DNA of 38,041 nt from Polyangia bacterium (GTDB lineage: Bacteria; Myxococcota_A; Polyangia; Polyangiales; Sandaracinaceae). The notes beneath the pieces were generated by a model. It had not been told where the DNA came from and searched no databases. It saw only the letters and a program-made list of their open reading frames with translations. Numbering within the stretch: position 1 is the stretch's first letter; every line of letters starts with the position of its first letter. The stretch spans positions 1-38,041 of the forward strand of contig JAUHXR010000052.1 of assembly GCA_030426845.1 (NCBI GenBank), in the 5' to 3' direction. The translations under genes were made by a program, and so were the position numbers. This document shows positions 1-7,766 of the stretch, one piece after another.

Positions 1-591
1 GGCGGGGCGCGCGACGCGGGGCTGCTCCGCGACGGCGGCGCCCCGTTCGACGCGGGGCCCGGGAGCGACGGAGGCCGCGTCTGCGCGCCCACCGAGCCCG
101 ACGCGCTCGGCCCGTTCTACGTCGAGGGATCGGCCGCGCGCGCCCGCCTCGCCGACCCGATGGAGCCGGGGACCCGGGTGGTCCTCGAGGGCCGCGTGCT
201 GTCGCTATCGGACTGCGCGACCCCGCTCGAAGGCTTCGTCCTCGACCTCTGGCAGGCCAACGCGATCGGCGAGTACGACCCGGGACCGCGCCTGCGCGGG
301 CGGTTCACCACCGGCTCCGACGGCGCCTTCTCGGTCGAGACGATCCTCCCGGGCAACTACCCCAACGGCGACGGCTTCCGGCCGGCCCACATCCACGCGA
401 AGATCTGGGGTGCGGACGGCCTCGAGCGGGTGACCACGCAGATCTACTTCGCGGGCGACCCCTACCTCTACCCGAACGACTCGTGCCGGCCGCCGACGTG
501 CAACTCCGACGACCCGGCGCGGATCGTGACCCTGAGCGACACCGCCACCCCGGCCCGGCGCGGCGCGCTCGACCTGATCGTCCCGGCCTGA
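1..591 (+). CDS. Secreted intradiol ring-cleavage dioxygenase (5' truncated by the window)
   Basis: The frame is open from the first base and stops at 589-591, so the N-terminus lies outside the window. The fold is that of the protocatechuate 3,4-dioxygenase/catechol 1,2-dioxygenase family, which uses non-heme Fe(III) to cleave catechols between the hydroxyls. The four expected iron ligands are visible: Tyr in NAIGEYD (codon 274-276), Tyr in LPGNYP (358-360) and two His in FRPAHIH (388-390 and 394-396). The family motif TEPDALGPFYVEG precedes them. The first visible residues are a Gly/Asp/Ala-rich stretch, like the spacer after the lipidated Cys in myxobacterial lipoproteins, so an exported form is likely (inference). 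An internal ATG at 160 would remove the TEPDALGPFY motif and is not the real start. The substrate cannot be told from sequence. It is separated by 67 bp from the DUF2135 gene and probably not functionally linked to it. Confidence 0.85.
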   Translation, partial: GGARDAGLLRDGGAPFDAGPGSDGGRVCAPTEPDALGPFYVEGSAARARLADPMEPGTRVVLEGRVLSLSDCATPLEGFVLDLWQANAIGEYDPGPRLRGRFTTGSDGAFSVETILPGNYPNGDGFRPAHIHAKIWGADGLERVTTQIYFAGDPYLYPNDSCRPPTCNSDDPARIVTLSDTATPARRGALDLIVPA

Positions 592-658
592 GCCGCCGTC
601 GGACAGGTCCGGCGAAGCCGGCAGGAACCTCAGCCGGATCGCGCTGTCCCACCGCGCG

Positions 659-1564
659 ATGCGCCCACCCCGTCTCGCCGTCCGTCTGATCGTCGCCACC
701 GCGCTCCTCGCGTGCCCCGTCGCCGCCTCGGCGCAAGCTCCATTGAGCGTCCACATCGAGTCCCCCCACGCCGGAGTGGTCGACGGGCCCACCGCCCTGT
801 TCGAGGCCACGGTGAGCGACCCGACGATCCGGCACGCGACGCTGATGGTGAACGGCAGCGCCTACGACGTGCCGGTCGAGGAGGGCCGCGTGGCCCAGAC
901 GATCCTCGCGGTGCCGGGCAACAACCGCGTCGCGCTCGTGGCGACCCGCGGCGATCAGGTCGCGCGCGACTCTCTGACCTTCCGCTACCGGGGCGACCCG
1001 ATGGAGCTGATCGTCATCCTCACCTGGCCGTCCGAGGGCGAGATCATCGACCTCTGGGTCCGCGAGCCCGAGGGCGAGACGGTCAAGTGGGACCACCGCC
1101 GCAGCGAGTCGGGCGGCCACCTCCTCGACTTCAGCCAGGACGCGATCGGCTTCGGCTCGCAGGCCTACGCCTTGCCCCGCGCGCGCCCGGGCGCCTTCCG
1201 CGTGAAGCTCCACTACTGGGGCGGCTTCGCGGAGGAGGACGCGCGCGAAAGCTACACCTACGACGGGCTGATCGGCGCGCTCGACCAAGCGCAGACCGTC
1301 GCCGCGACGGGCGCCACGCCCCGAGAGCGGCGCGAGGCCGCCCAGGAGGTGACGGAGATCACGCGGCGCCTCGATCACTGGGCCAGCCCGGGCGCGCCGC
1401 AGACCGCAGTTCGCGCGGAGGTCGTCCTCTTCCCCGGCACCGCGCACGAGCGGCGCTGGCGCTTCGCCCGAACCGTCAGCCGCACGGGAGAGCTCGTCAC
1501 CCTCGGCCAGGTCGAGGTCTCCGAAGACATGATCCGCGCCGCCCGCGAAGGAGCCGCCCAGTGA
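659..1564 (+). CDS. Exported DUF2135 (YfaP-like) protein
   Basis: This 301-aa protein begins with a clear Sec signal peptide ending near ASAQA (residue about 26). An Ig-like beta region follows (about 27-110). A DUF2135 domain comes next (about 114-205), recognised from MELIVILTWPSEGEIIDLWV, then GGHLLDF, then PGAFRVKLHYWGG, the usual order in E. coli YfaP. The C-terminal 90 residues are charged and unassigned. The stop codon overlaps the GTG start of the next gene (GTGA, 1561-1564), so the two are translationally coupled. The next gene encodes an alpha-2-macroglobulin-like protein. In E. coli (yfaP...yfaS) and in the Pseudomonas mag cluster, DUF2135 and bacterial macroglobulin genes are also neighbours. 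The likely role is a periplasmic or surface partner of the macroglobulin; no enzymatic role is visible. No good ribosome-binding site precedes the ATG. Confidence 0.85.
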   Translation: MRPPRLAVRLIVATALLACPVAASAQAPLSVHIESPHAGVVDGPTALFEATVSDPTIRHATLMVNGSAYDVPVEEGRVAQTILAVPGNNRVALVATRGDQVARDSLTFRYRGDPMELIVILTWPSEGEIIDLWVREPEGETVKWDHRRSESGGHLLDFSQDAIGFGSQAYALPRARPGAFRVKLHYWGGFAEEDARESYTYDGLIGALDQAQTVAATGATPRERREAAQEVTEITRRLDHWASPGAPQTAVRAEVVLFPGTAHERRWRFARTVSRTGELVTLGQVEVSEDMIRAAREGAAQ

Positions 1565-4500
1565 GCCACCGAGCAAGCCCGCCTGCTACTACGCAACGAT
1601 GCTTGCCTCTTGGCGGCCTCGCGATGCTCGCGCTCCTCGCGTCGCTGGCTCCCTCGCTGGCTCGAGCCCAGCTCGGCACGAGCGCGAGCCTGCCGGTGGA
1701 GGTGCCGTCGCGCCCGTTCCTCCTGGTCGACGCGCCCGAGCGGTTCACCCCGAGCGAGCCGGCGAGCGTGCGCGTGCAGCTCTCCGAAGGCGGCGAGGCG
1801 CGCGTCTCGGTGCTTCGCCTCGACGACCCGCGCGAGCTGCTCGGCCAGGCCGGGCGCCGGCAGGGCGTGAGCGTGGCCCACCTCCCGATCGGCGAGCGCT
1901 CGGAGCGCCTGATCGCGGCGAGCGGCCCCCTGCCCCGCCGCGGCGAGGGCCTGACCCTGATGCGCGACGAGCCCATCGTGATGCCGCGCCCCGGCGGCCC
2001 GCGGGTCGTAGGCCACGAGCCGGTCGTCTACGACTCGAACGAGGACGTGGAGGACGACGTCGCGACCTACTGGGTCCAGACGGGCTCCTGGTCGGTCCGC
2101 CGCGTCGACCTCGGCCGCCTCCCGGTCGGCCTCTACCTGGTGGAGGTTCGCGCGGGCGCCTGGATGTCGAGCACCCTGCTCTCGGTGGGGCAGCTCGTCT
2201 TGCTCGCGCGACGCGGCGACCGCGGCGACCTCGTGCGGGTCAGCGGTCCCGACGGGGCCCCCAAGCGCGGGGTGCTCGTGGAGGCGCGAGCCGGCGGGCG
2301 TGTCCTGGCCCGAGCCCGGACCGGCGCCCAGGGTCTGGCCCGGCTTCCCGCGCAGTCAGCCCAGGAGGTCCGCTTCGTGGCGCGGCGGGGCGAGGACCTC
2401 GCCTGGGCCGACGTCTCCGCGCTGCGGCTGAGGCCGTGCGACCCGCGCGTCTACGTCGCGACCGGGCGCCCCGTGTACCGAGACGGCGAGCGCATGTTCG
2501 TACGGGGCCACGTGCGCGGCTGCGAGCGCGACCGCTTCGCTCCGCTGGCCGGGCGGACGGTGCACATCAGCTCGGGCGGTCGGTCCGTCGACGCGGTCAC
2601 CGACGCCGACGGCAACTTCGTCGCGGAGCTCAGGGCGAGCGGAGAGATCGCGGCCACCCTCGACGGCCAGCCGCACCTGCGCGACGTGCAGATCGATCAC
2701 CGCGCGCTCCCCGAGGTCCCGCTCGTGGTCGAGCCCGACCGGCGCTTCGCCGCGACCGGCCAGCCCTACCGCGTGCGGGTCGCGAGCCCCGAGGGCGGCT
2801 GGCCCCGGGTGGCGGACGTCGTGCTGACCACCCCGGCCGGTCGACTCGTCCAGGCGATCGGCCCCGGCCAGCCCGCCGTCTTCGACCTGGCCGCGCCGCC
2901 CACCGACGAGGTGCTGGAGCGCGTGCCCCTGCGCGCGAGCGTGGTCGAGCCCGGCCGGATCACGATGGGCTCGTCGGAGCTCTGGGTCGGCCGCTCGCCG
3001 CTGAGCCTCGCCCTCGACGCGGGGCGAGAGCGCGGCCGCGTGGGCGAGCCGGTCCGCGTCCAGGTCAGCGGCGCGGATCTGAGCGGCGGCTCGGCCGACG
3101 GCCCGGTCGAGGTGGCCCTCTACGGGACCGACGGCAACCGGCGGCTCGGGCGGGCGCGCGGCCAGGCGGACGCCACGCTGCGCGACGGACACGCCGAGGT
3201 GGGCGTCGTGCTGAGCGGCGAGGGCCCCTGGTGGATCGAGGCGCGCCGGGGCCCGTCGCGCGCGCACCAGATCGTCTGGGCGCGGGCCCGGCCGCCGAGC
3301 CTCGCGTCCCGGGGCCCCCTCACCGTCCGCCCCGAGGCGGCGCGGACGCGCCCCGGCGAGCCTCTGCGCGTCGACCTGCGCATCCCGCCGCGTGGTCGGG
3401 CCTGGCTGACGCTGGAGCAAGGTGGCGTGCTCTGGTCGACCACCGTGGAGCCGGGCCGAACGAGCGCGACGGTGCCCGTCCCCGACGCGGCCCGCGGCTT
3501 GGCGACCCTCGCCCTGACGCACGTCGCGGGTGGCCGCGTCGACGTCTCGACCGCGTCGGTCGAGGTCGAGACCTCGCGTCCCGTCCGCCTCACCGCGCGG
3601 ACCGACCGGCGCCTCTACGATCCCTCCGAGACCGCGCGCGTCCACGTCGAGGCCAAGGACGACGAGGGCGCGCCGCGCGACGCGGTGGTGAGCCTCTGGC
3701 TCGCCGACGAGGGCTACTGGAGCCTCGGCGAGGAGCGCTACCCGCTGCCCGGGCCCTACTTCGCGCTCCCGGGGCGGCCGGCGGCGGCGGGCGACTCGTC
3801 ACGCCCGGTGAGCTTCGGCGCGGAGGAGGGGCGGCGCCTCGACAGCGAGCTGCTCCTCGATCGGCGACCCGTCGCGCGGAGCACCCACCGCCACGCGTGG
3901 GGCTTCGGCGGCCGGCTGGTCTCGCTCTCCGAGCGCGGCTCGCTCGACGCCGTGTGGTCCGCCCTCGCCCGCGCGGCCGGCGTCGAGGAGTCGCGCACGC
4001 ACTGCCCCGACGACGCCGGCGCGCACGAGCTGCAGGTGCGCCAGCTCCCCTGGGACCTGGTGGCGACCCGCGTGGGTGAAGCGCTCGGCGGCGAAGCGTG
4101 GCTCGAGGAGGGTCGGCTGACGCTGGACTGCACGGGCGCGAGCGGACACGGGAGCGGCCTCGGCGCGGGCCGAGGCGCGGGGTCGCCGCGCATCCGCTCC
4201 GGGAGCGCCGGGCTAGGGCTGTCGCGCGAGGAGCGGCTCGAGGGCACGCTCCACTTCATCGGGCTGCGGCGCCTCGGCCCCGACGGCCGCGTCGACCTGG
4301 ACGTCCCCCTGCCGGCCCAGCCCGGGCGCTGGCGTGTCGAAGTGCTCGCGATCGCGGACGACGGCGGCGGAGCGCGTGCGCATCAGTCCTTGTCGACCAC
4401 CGCGCCGCTCGAGGCGCGGCTCGACGGACCGCGGAGGCTCGCGGTGGGCGATCGCGCCGTCCTCACCGTCCGGGCGCGCGCGCGCTCGCTGGCCGGCCGC

Positions 4501-6180
4501 GCGCTGCCCCTCGCGGTGCAGCTCCCCTCGACCGTCCGCGCGTCCGGCGCCGCCCCGCGCACGATCACCCTCGACGCCGGGGGCCGGGGCGAGGTGACGC
4601 TCGAGGTCGAGGCGATCGAGGCGGGCGACGATCCGGTGTCGCTCGCGGTGGGCGACGCCGGCCTCCGCGACGCGGTGCGCGCGCGCCTCGAGGTGGCGTC
4701 GCGCGAGACGCGGCGCGACCTGGTCTACGCGGCGCTGCTCGGGCCGACCGCGACCGAGATCGATCTTCCCCTGCCGCCGCTCGCGCGCGCCATCGAGCTC
4801 ACTGTGGCCGAGGAGAGCCAGCTCACCGGCGGCGTCGAGCGCGCGATCGAGGAGCTCCGCGGCCGGCGCTGGGACTTCGCGCACGCGCGGGCCGATCGGC
4901 TCGACTCGCTGATGAGCCTCCGGCGCGCGCTCGGGCCGGACGCGCGCGGGAGCCGGCGCATCCTCCGCGAGGAGATCGACCGCGCGATCGCCGGCGAGCT
5001 GTCGCACCTGCGGAGCCTGCGCACGAGCTCGGGCGCGCTCGGGTGGGGCGACCGCGTCGACCCCGCGCTGACCTTCGGGGTGCTGCTCGCGGCGCGGGCG
5101 GCGCGCGTCGATCGGGGCGCGTGGCGACAGACCGAGTCCGCGGCCCGGACGCTCGCTCGCGAGGGTCCCCTCGGGGCGCTCGCGGCGGCGCGGGCGCTCG
5201 CGCTCTTCGGGCCCGACCTGCCGGCGGCCCGCGTCCGCGCGCTCCGCGACGCGGCGCGCGGGGGCCTGGGGGACGTGGAGGCGCGGATCGCGTTCGCGGA
5301 GGCCTCCGAGGCGATGGGCGACGCGGCGGCGGTGGCGTTGGCCTCCCGGGACCTCGCCGACCTGCTGACCCATCGCCTCGCGACCCCGCCGCCGGCGAAC
5401 GCGTGTCCGCCGGCCGTCTGGTTTCCTTGTGGTCTACGGCGAGGGGATCGGGCCACCGTCGCGCGCGCGGCGAGCGCCCTGCTCCGACTCGGCCACCCTC
5501 GGGGGCGGCGCCTCGCGGCCGAGGCCCTCGCCTGGATCGCGCGGGTGCCGGCGCGGCCGCTGTCCCGCGTGACGGGGAGCGGCGACGCGGAGGTGCTCGA
5601 GCTGCTCGGCGCGCTCGGCGGACGCGGCGCGCGGATCGGTGGGCTCGAGGTCCGGGTGGACGGCCGGCGGGTGAGCGCGCCCGGCGGACGCGTCCGGGTG
5701 CCGGCCGGCACGCACCGCGTCAGTCTCCGCGCGGCCACGCGGGACGGCCGCTTCGCGCGCCTCGTAGTGAGGGGCCCGGCCGAGCTGGCCGAGCCCCGCG
5801 CGACCCTCGGCAACGCCGGGCTCACGCGCGCGATCATCCAGCAGACCGACGGCTGGGCGCTGGTCCTGCGCTTCCGCCTCGCGCGGGCGGAGCACGGGGT
5901 CACCGTCGACGCGCCGGTCTCGAGCGCCTTCGCGGTGGACGCCCGCGGCCTAGACGGCGTCGAGGTCACCCCGCGCGACGGCGGCGCGCGGCTCCGCTGG
6001 TCCGAGCTCGCGGCCGGCGATCACACGATCACCGTCCCGCTGCTCGCGTCGGGCGCGCGCGGGCGCTTCGTCGCCGGGTCGGCTCAGCTCATGAGCGACG
6101 ACGGGCTCACCTGGGCGGTGACCCCGTCGCTCGCGGTCGGCGTCGATCCTGCGCGGCCCGGCGCCGTCGCGACGCGCTGA
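1561..6180 (+). CDS. Bacterial alpha-2-macroglobulin-like protein, thioester-less, with an STN-like insert
   Basis: The start is GTG at 1561, preceded by AAGGAG at 1548-1553 with 7-nt spacing and overlapping the upstream stop. The product is 1539 aa. A signal peptide ends at about residue 36 (SLARAQ). The MG2-type motif YVATGRPVYRDGERMFV lies near residue 297, where animal and bacterial macroglobulins have TDRPIYRPGE. Further beta domains include TARTDRRLYDPSE (about 675-690). The A2M-type segment GTLHFIGLRRLGPDGRVDL is near residue 893. Where thioester families carry a CxEQ motif, near residue 1080, this protein reads EESQLTGGVERAIEEL, so no thioester can form. Residues about 785-859 resemble a secretin/TonB short N-terminal (STN) domain. 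The C-terminus is an alpha-helical region followed by a beta domain. The family acts as periplasmic protease traps or envelope guards; without a thioester this one could only trap non-covalently (inference). It forms an operon with the DUF2135 gene. Confidence 0.88.
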   Translation: MSHRASPPATTQRCLPLGGLAMLALLASLAPSLARAQLGTSASLPVEVPSRPFLLVDAPERFTPSEPASVRVQLSEGGEARVSVLRLDDPRELLGQAGRRQGVSVAHLPIGERSERLIAASGPLPRRGEGLTLMRDEPIVMPRPGGPRVVGHEPVVYDSNEDVEDDVATYWVQTGSWSVRRVDLGRLPVGLYLVEVRAGAWMSSTLLSVGQLVLLARRGDRGDLVRVSGPDGAPKRGVLVEARAGGRVLARARTGAQGLARLPAQSAQEVRFVARRGEDLAWADVSALRLRPCDPRVYVATGRPVYRDGERMFVRGHVRGCERDRFAPLAGRTVHISSGGRSVDAVTDADGNFVAELRASGEIAATLDGQPHLRDVQIDHRALPEVPLVVEPDRRFAATGQPYRVRVASPEGGWPRVADVVLTTPAGRLVQAIGPGQPAVFDLAAPPTDEVLERVPLRASVVEPGRITMGSSELWVGRSPLSLALDAGRERGRVGEPVRVQVSGADLSGGSADGPVEVALYGTDGNRRLGRARGQADATLRDGHAEVGVVLSGEGPWWIEARRGPSRAHQIVWARARPPSLASRGPLTVRPEAARTRPGEPLRVDLRIPPRGRAWLTLEQGGVLWSTTVEPGRTSATVPVPDAARGLATLALTHVAGGRVDVSTASVEVETSRPVRLTARTDRRLYDPSETARVHVEAKDDEGAPRDAVVSLWLADEGYWSLGEERYPLPGPYFALPGRPAAAGDSSRPVSFGAEEGRRLDSELLLDRRPVARSTHRHAWGFGGRLVSLSERGSLDAVWSALARAAGVEESRTHCPDDAGAHELQVRQLPWDLVATRVGEALGGEAWLEEGRLTLDCTGASGHGSGLGAGRGAGSPRIRSGSAGLGLSREERLEGTLHFIGLRRLGPDGRVDLDVPLPAQPGRWRVEVLAIADDGGGARAHQSLSTTAPLEARLDGPRRLAVGDRAVLTVRARARSLAGRALPLAVQLPSTVRASGAAPRTITLDAGGRGEVTLEVEAIEAGDDPVSLAVGDAGLRDAVRARLEVASRETRRDLVYAALLGPTATEIDLPLPPLARAIELTVAEESQLTGGVERAIEELRGRRWDFAHARADRLDSLMSLRRALGPDARGSRRILREEIDRAIAGELSHLRSLRTSSGALGWGDRVDPALTFGVLLAARAARVDRGAWRQTESAARTLAREGPLGALAAARALALFGPDLPAARVRALRDAARGGLGDVEARIAFAEASEAMGDAAAVALASRDLADLLTHRLATPPPANACPPAVWFPCGLRRGDRATVARAASALLRLGHPRGRRLAAEALAWIARVPARPLSRVTGSGDAEVLELLGALGGRGARIGGLEVRVDGRRVSAPGGRVRVPAGTHRVSLRAATRDGRFARLVVRGPAELAEPRATLGNAGLTRAIIQQTDGWALVLRFRLARAEHGVTVDAPVSSAFAVDARGLDGVEVTPRDGGARLRWSELAAGDHTITVPLLASGARGRFVAGSAQLMSDDGLTWAVTPSLAVGVDPARPGAVATR

Positions 6181-6199
6181 GCCTCGGCCGCTCGGACCC

Positions 6200-7282
6200 T
6201 CAGGCCCGCGCGCGGCGGCGGCGGGCCCAGCCGAACACGAAGAGCAGCGCGAGCGCGGGCGCGCCGACCCAGCCGGGGTCGCCGCCGACGCTGCAGCCGA
6301 TGTCGTTGGTCGAGTCGACGAAGCCCTCGTTGGCCGAGATCGTCGCCATCGCCATCAGCTCGCCGTGGCGCGCGCAGAGCTCGCCCGTGACCCCCCGCGT
6401 GAAGCTGTAGCGGAACAAGTCGCCCAGCCCCTCCTCCGGTAGGCCGTTGATGTCCCACGCGTACTCGACGCCGTAGATCGGCGCGTCGTCCGCCGCGAAG
6501 GCCTGCGCGTAGACCACCAGCGAGTCGCCGGGCGACGCCTGGGTCTCGTCGCTGCCGTGGAGCTCGACGCGGTCGATGTCCTCCTCGGTCACGCCGACCA
6601 CGGTGATCGTCCGCGTGAGCTCGCCGTTCGCGAGCAGGCGCACCTCGTGCCGGCCCGCCTCGGTGGCGCGGAAGGTCACCCACTCGCGGTCCTCGAACAC
6701 GAACGAGCGGCGCGCCTCGGCCGTCGCGCCCGCCTCGGCCTCGGTCGTCAGCGCGCCGTGGCCGAACAGACGGTCGCCGTCCGCGAACCAGCGGACGAGG
6801 AACGTGCCCTCGCCGCCGACGAGCACGCGGATCTCGTCGGTCGACTCCGGCTGCAGCTCCGGCCGTTCCACCAGGAGCGGGCCATGGGCGAGCAGGTCCG
6901 CGCGGTCAGGCTGCACGACCTCGACGGTGGCGCGGTGCACCTCGGCGCCGGTCTCGTCGCGCACGATCAGGTCGACCTCGCCCACCCCTCCGGCGGACAC
7001 GCTGGCCACGCCGAAGCCGAGATCCTCGGTCACCGCGATCACGGCCGGCGCGCTCGTACCGATCGTCCAGCCCGCGCGGTCCTCGCGATCGACGTGGGTA
7101 GTGAAGACGTCGAGGTCGGCGCCCGCGACGTAGGGGCTGTGGAGCCGGTCGGACGGGCCCCGAAGGGAGAAGAAGTCGAACTCGAGGTCGACGCTGTCGG
7201 CGAGGCGGACGGCGTCGCACCCCGCGCCCAGCGCTCCGAGGAGCGCGACGAGGAGCGTCGTGGTGACGGTGCGGTAAGTCAT
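6200..7282 (-). CDS. Lipoprotein with a C-terminal MYXO-CTERM-like tail, function unknown
   Basis: This is a 360-aa protein. The start ATG at 7282 is chosen because it begins a signal peptide (TLLVALLGALGAGC) with a lipobox-like Cys22; the reading frame upstream is only the antisense of the ArsR gene. The body is predicted to be beta-rich, with repeated Ig-like stretches (for example EWVTFRATEAGRHEVRLLAN at about residues 200-225). The last 30 residues contain a Cys (IGCS), a hydrophobic segment (ALALLFVFGW) and the basic end ARRRRARA. That is the layout of the MYXO-CTERM sorting tag, which directs proteins to the cell surface in myxobacteria. Having both an N-terminal lipid-type signal and this tail is unusual. 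The gene converges on the macroglobulin gene with only 19 bp between stops and no visible terminator. No recognised catalytic domain. Confidence 0.75.
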   Translation of the reverse strand: MTYRTVTTTLLVALLGALGAGCDAVRLADSVDLEFDFFSLRGPSDRLHSPYVAGADLDVFTTHVDREDRAGWTIGTSAPAVIAVTEDLGFGVASVSAGGVGEVDLIVRDETGAEVHRATVEVVQPDRADLLAHGPLLVERPELQPESTDEIRVLVGGEGTFLVRWFADGDRLFGHGALTTEAEAGATAEARRSFVFEDREWVTFRATEAGRHEVRLLANGELTRTITVVGVTEEDIDRVELHGSDETQASPGDSLVVYAQAFAADDAPIYGVEYAWDINGLPEEGLGDLFRYSFTRGVTGELCARHGELMAMATISANEGFVDSTNDIGCSVGGDPGWVGAPALALLFVFGWARRRRARA

Positions 7283-7420
7283 GCCGCCTTGCCCAGGAAG
7301 AAGCGTGCCACGGCCGCGCGTGGGACCGCGCAGCGCAGGTGCCCTCGCCAGGCGTGAAGCTGAGTCACGCCCCCTGACGTGCCTGCCCGAGGAGGGACCG
7401 AGCGCGCCGCTCGCGACGGG

Positions 7421-7448
7421 TTGACACATGAAGACATGCTCATATGAT
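7421..7448 (+). promoter_or_regulatory. Strong sigma-70-type promoter of the arsR-family operon
   Basis: A perfect -35 hexamer TTGACA (7421-7426) and a near-consensus -10 hexamer TATGAT (7443-7448) are separated by 16 bp. The expected transcription start, 7 nt after the -10, falls on the A of the ATG at 7455, so the mRNA would be leaderless. This also excludes the earlier ATG at 7428 as the start. The site is strikingly AT-rich for this window. Confidence 0.8.
7428..7443. promoter_or_regulatory. Candidate ArsR/SmtB operator in the promoter spacer
   Basis: The imperfect palindrome ATGAAGACATGCTCAT fills the spacer between -35 and -10. It matches the TGAA-N6-TTCA arrangement of SmtB/CzrA operators with one mismatch (CTCA for TTCA). 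A repressor bound here would block RNA polymerase, which fits autoregulation by the downstream regulator. Function is inferred from position and family. Confidence 0.6.
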
Positions 7449-7454
7449 CGGGTA

Positions 7455-7766
7455 ATGAAACGAACCAAGCCCGGCCCCCTCGAGGCCGACGAGGCCGACC
7501 GCCTCGCGGACCTGTTCAAGGCCCTCGGCGACCCGAGCCGCCTCGCGCTCATCGACCAGCTCGCGCGCGAGGAGCTCTGCGTCCACGACCTCGCCGCGCG
7601 CGTGGGCATGGAGCAGTCGGCGGTCTCGCACCAGCTCCGGCTGATGCGCGATCGCGGCCTGCTCGAGCGCCGCCGCGACGGCCGCCACATCTACTACGCG
7701 CTCGCCGACGGCCACGTGCGGGACATCTTCGAGTTCGCGCTCGAGCACGCGCGGGAGGACCGGTGA
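7455..7766 (+). CDS. ArsR/SmtB-family metal-responsive repressor with an alpha-5 zinc site
   Basis: This 103-aa winged helix-turn-helix protein starts at ATG 7455, fixed by the promoter just upstream. Family landmarks are LADLFKALGDPSRLALIDQL (helices 1-2), ELCVHDLA (helix 3, residues 40-47), the recognition helix around QSAVSHQLRLMRDRGL (54-69) and the wing RRDGRHIYYAL. Helix 5 keeps the zinc-ligand spacing of SmtB/CzrA: Asp85, His87, His98 and Glu101 (D-x-H-x10-H-x2-E). SmtB has the same four residue types. The helix-3 motif has CVH in place of the CVC of cadmium/arsenic sensors, so an alpha-5 Zn(II)-type sensor is more likely than an As/Cd sensor (inference). It probably represses its own operon through the palindrome in its promoter. 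The stop overlaps the next start, so the methyltransferase-like gene is coregulated. Confidence 0.9.
   Translation: MKRTKPGPLEADEADRLADLFKALGDPSRLALIDQLAREELCVHDLAARVGMEQSAVSHQLRLMRDRGLLERRRDGRHIYYALADGHVRDIFEFALEHAREDR

Noticed and set aside
712-1560. 5' extension of the macroglobulin frame to 712
   Set aside because: This part is antisense-like Arg/Pro-rich sequence overlapping the DUF2135 gene; GTG 1561 with AAGGAG is the start.
6181-6199. Terminator between the macroglobulin and the MYXO-CTERM-tailed lipoprotein genes
   Set aside because: Only 19 bp, no hairpin with a T-run.
4098-6410. 770-codon plus-strand frame inside the macroglobulin gene
   Set aside because: Arg/Ala/Gly-rich translation typical of a shadow frame in GC-rich DNA; the true frame has domains.
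7428-7454. ATG 7428 as start of the ArsR-family gene
   Set aside because: It lies upstream of the -10 box, so it would not be in the transcript from the best promoter.
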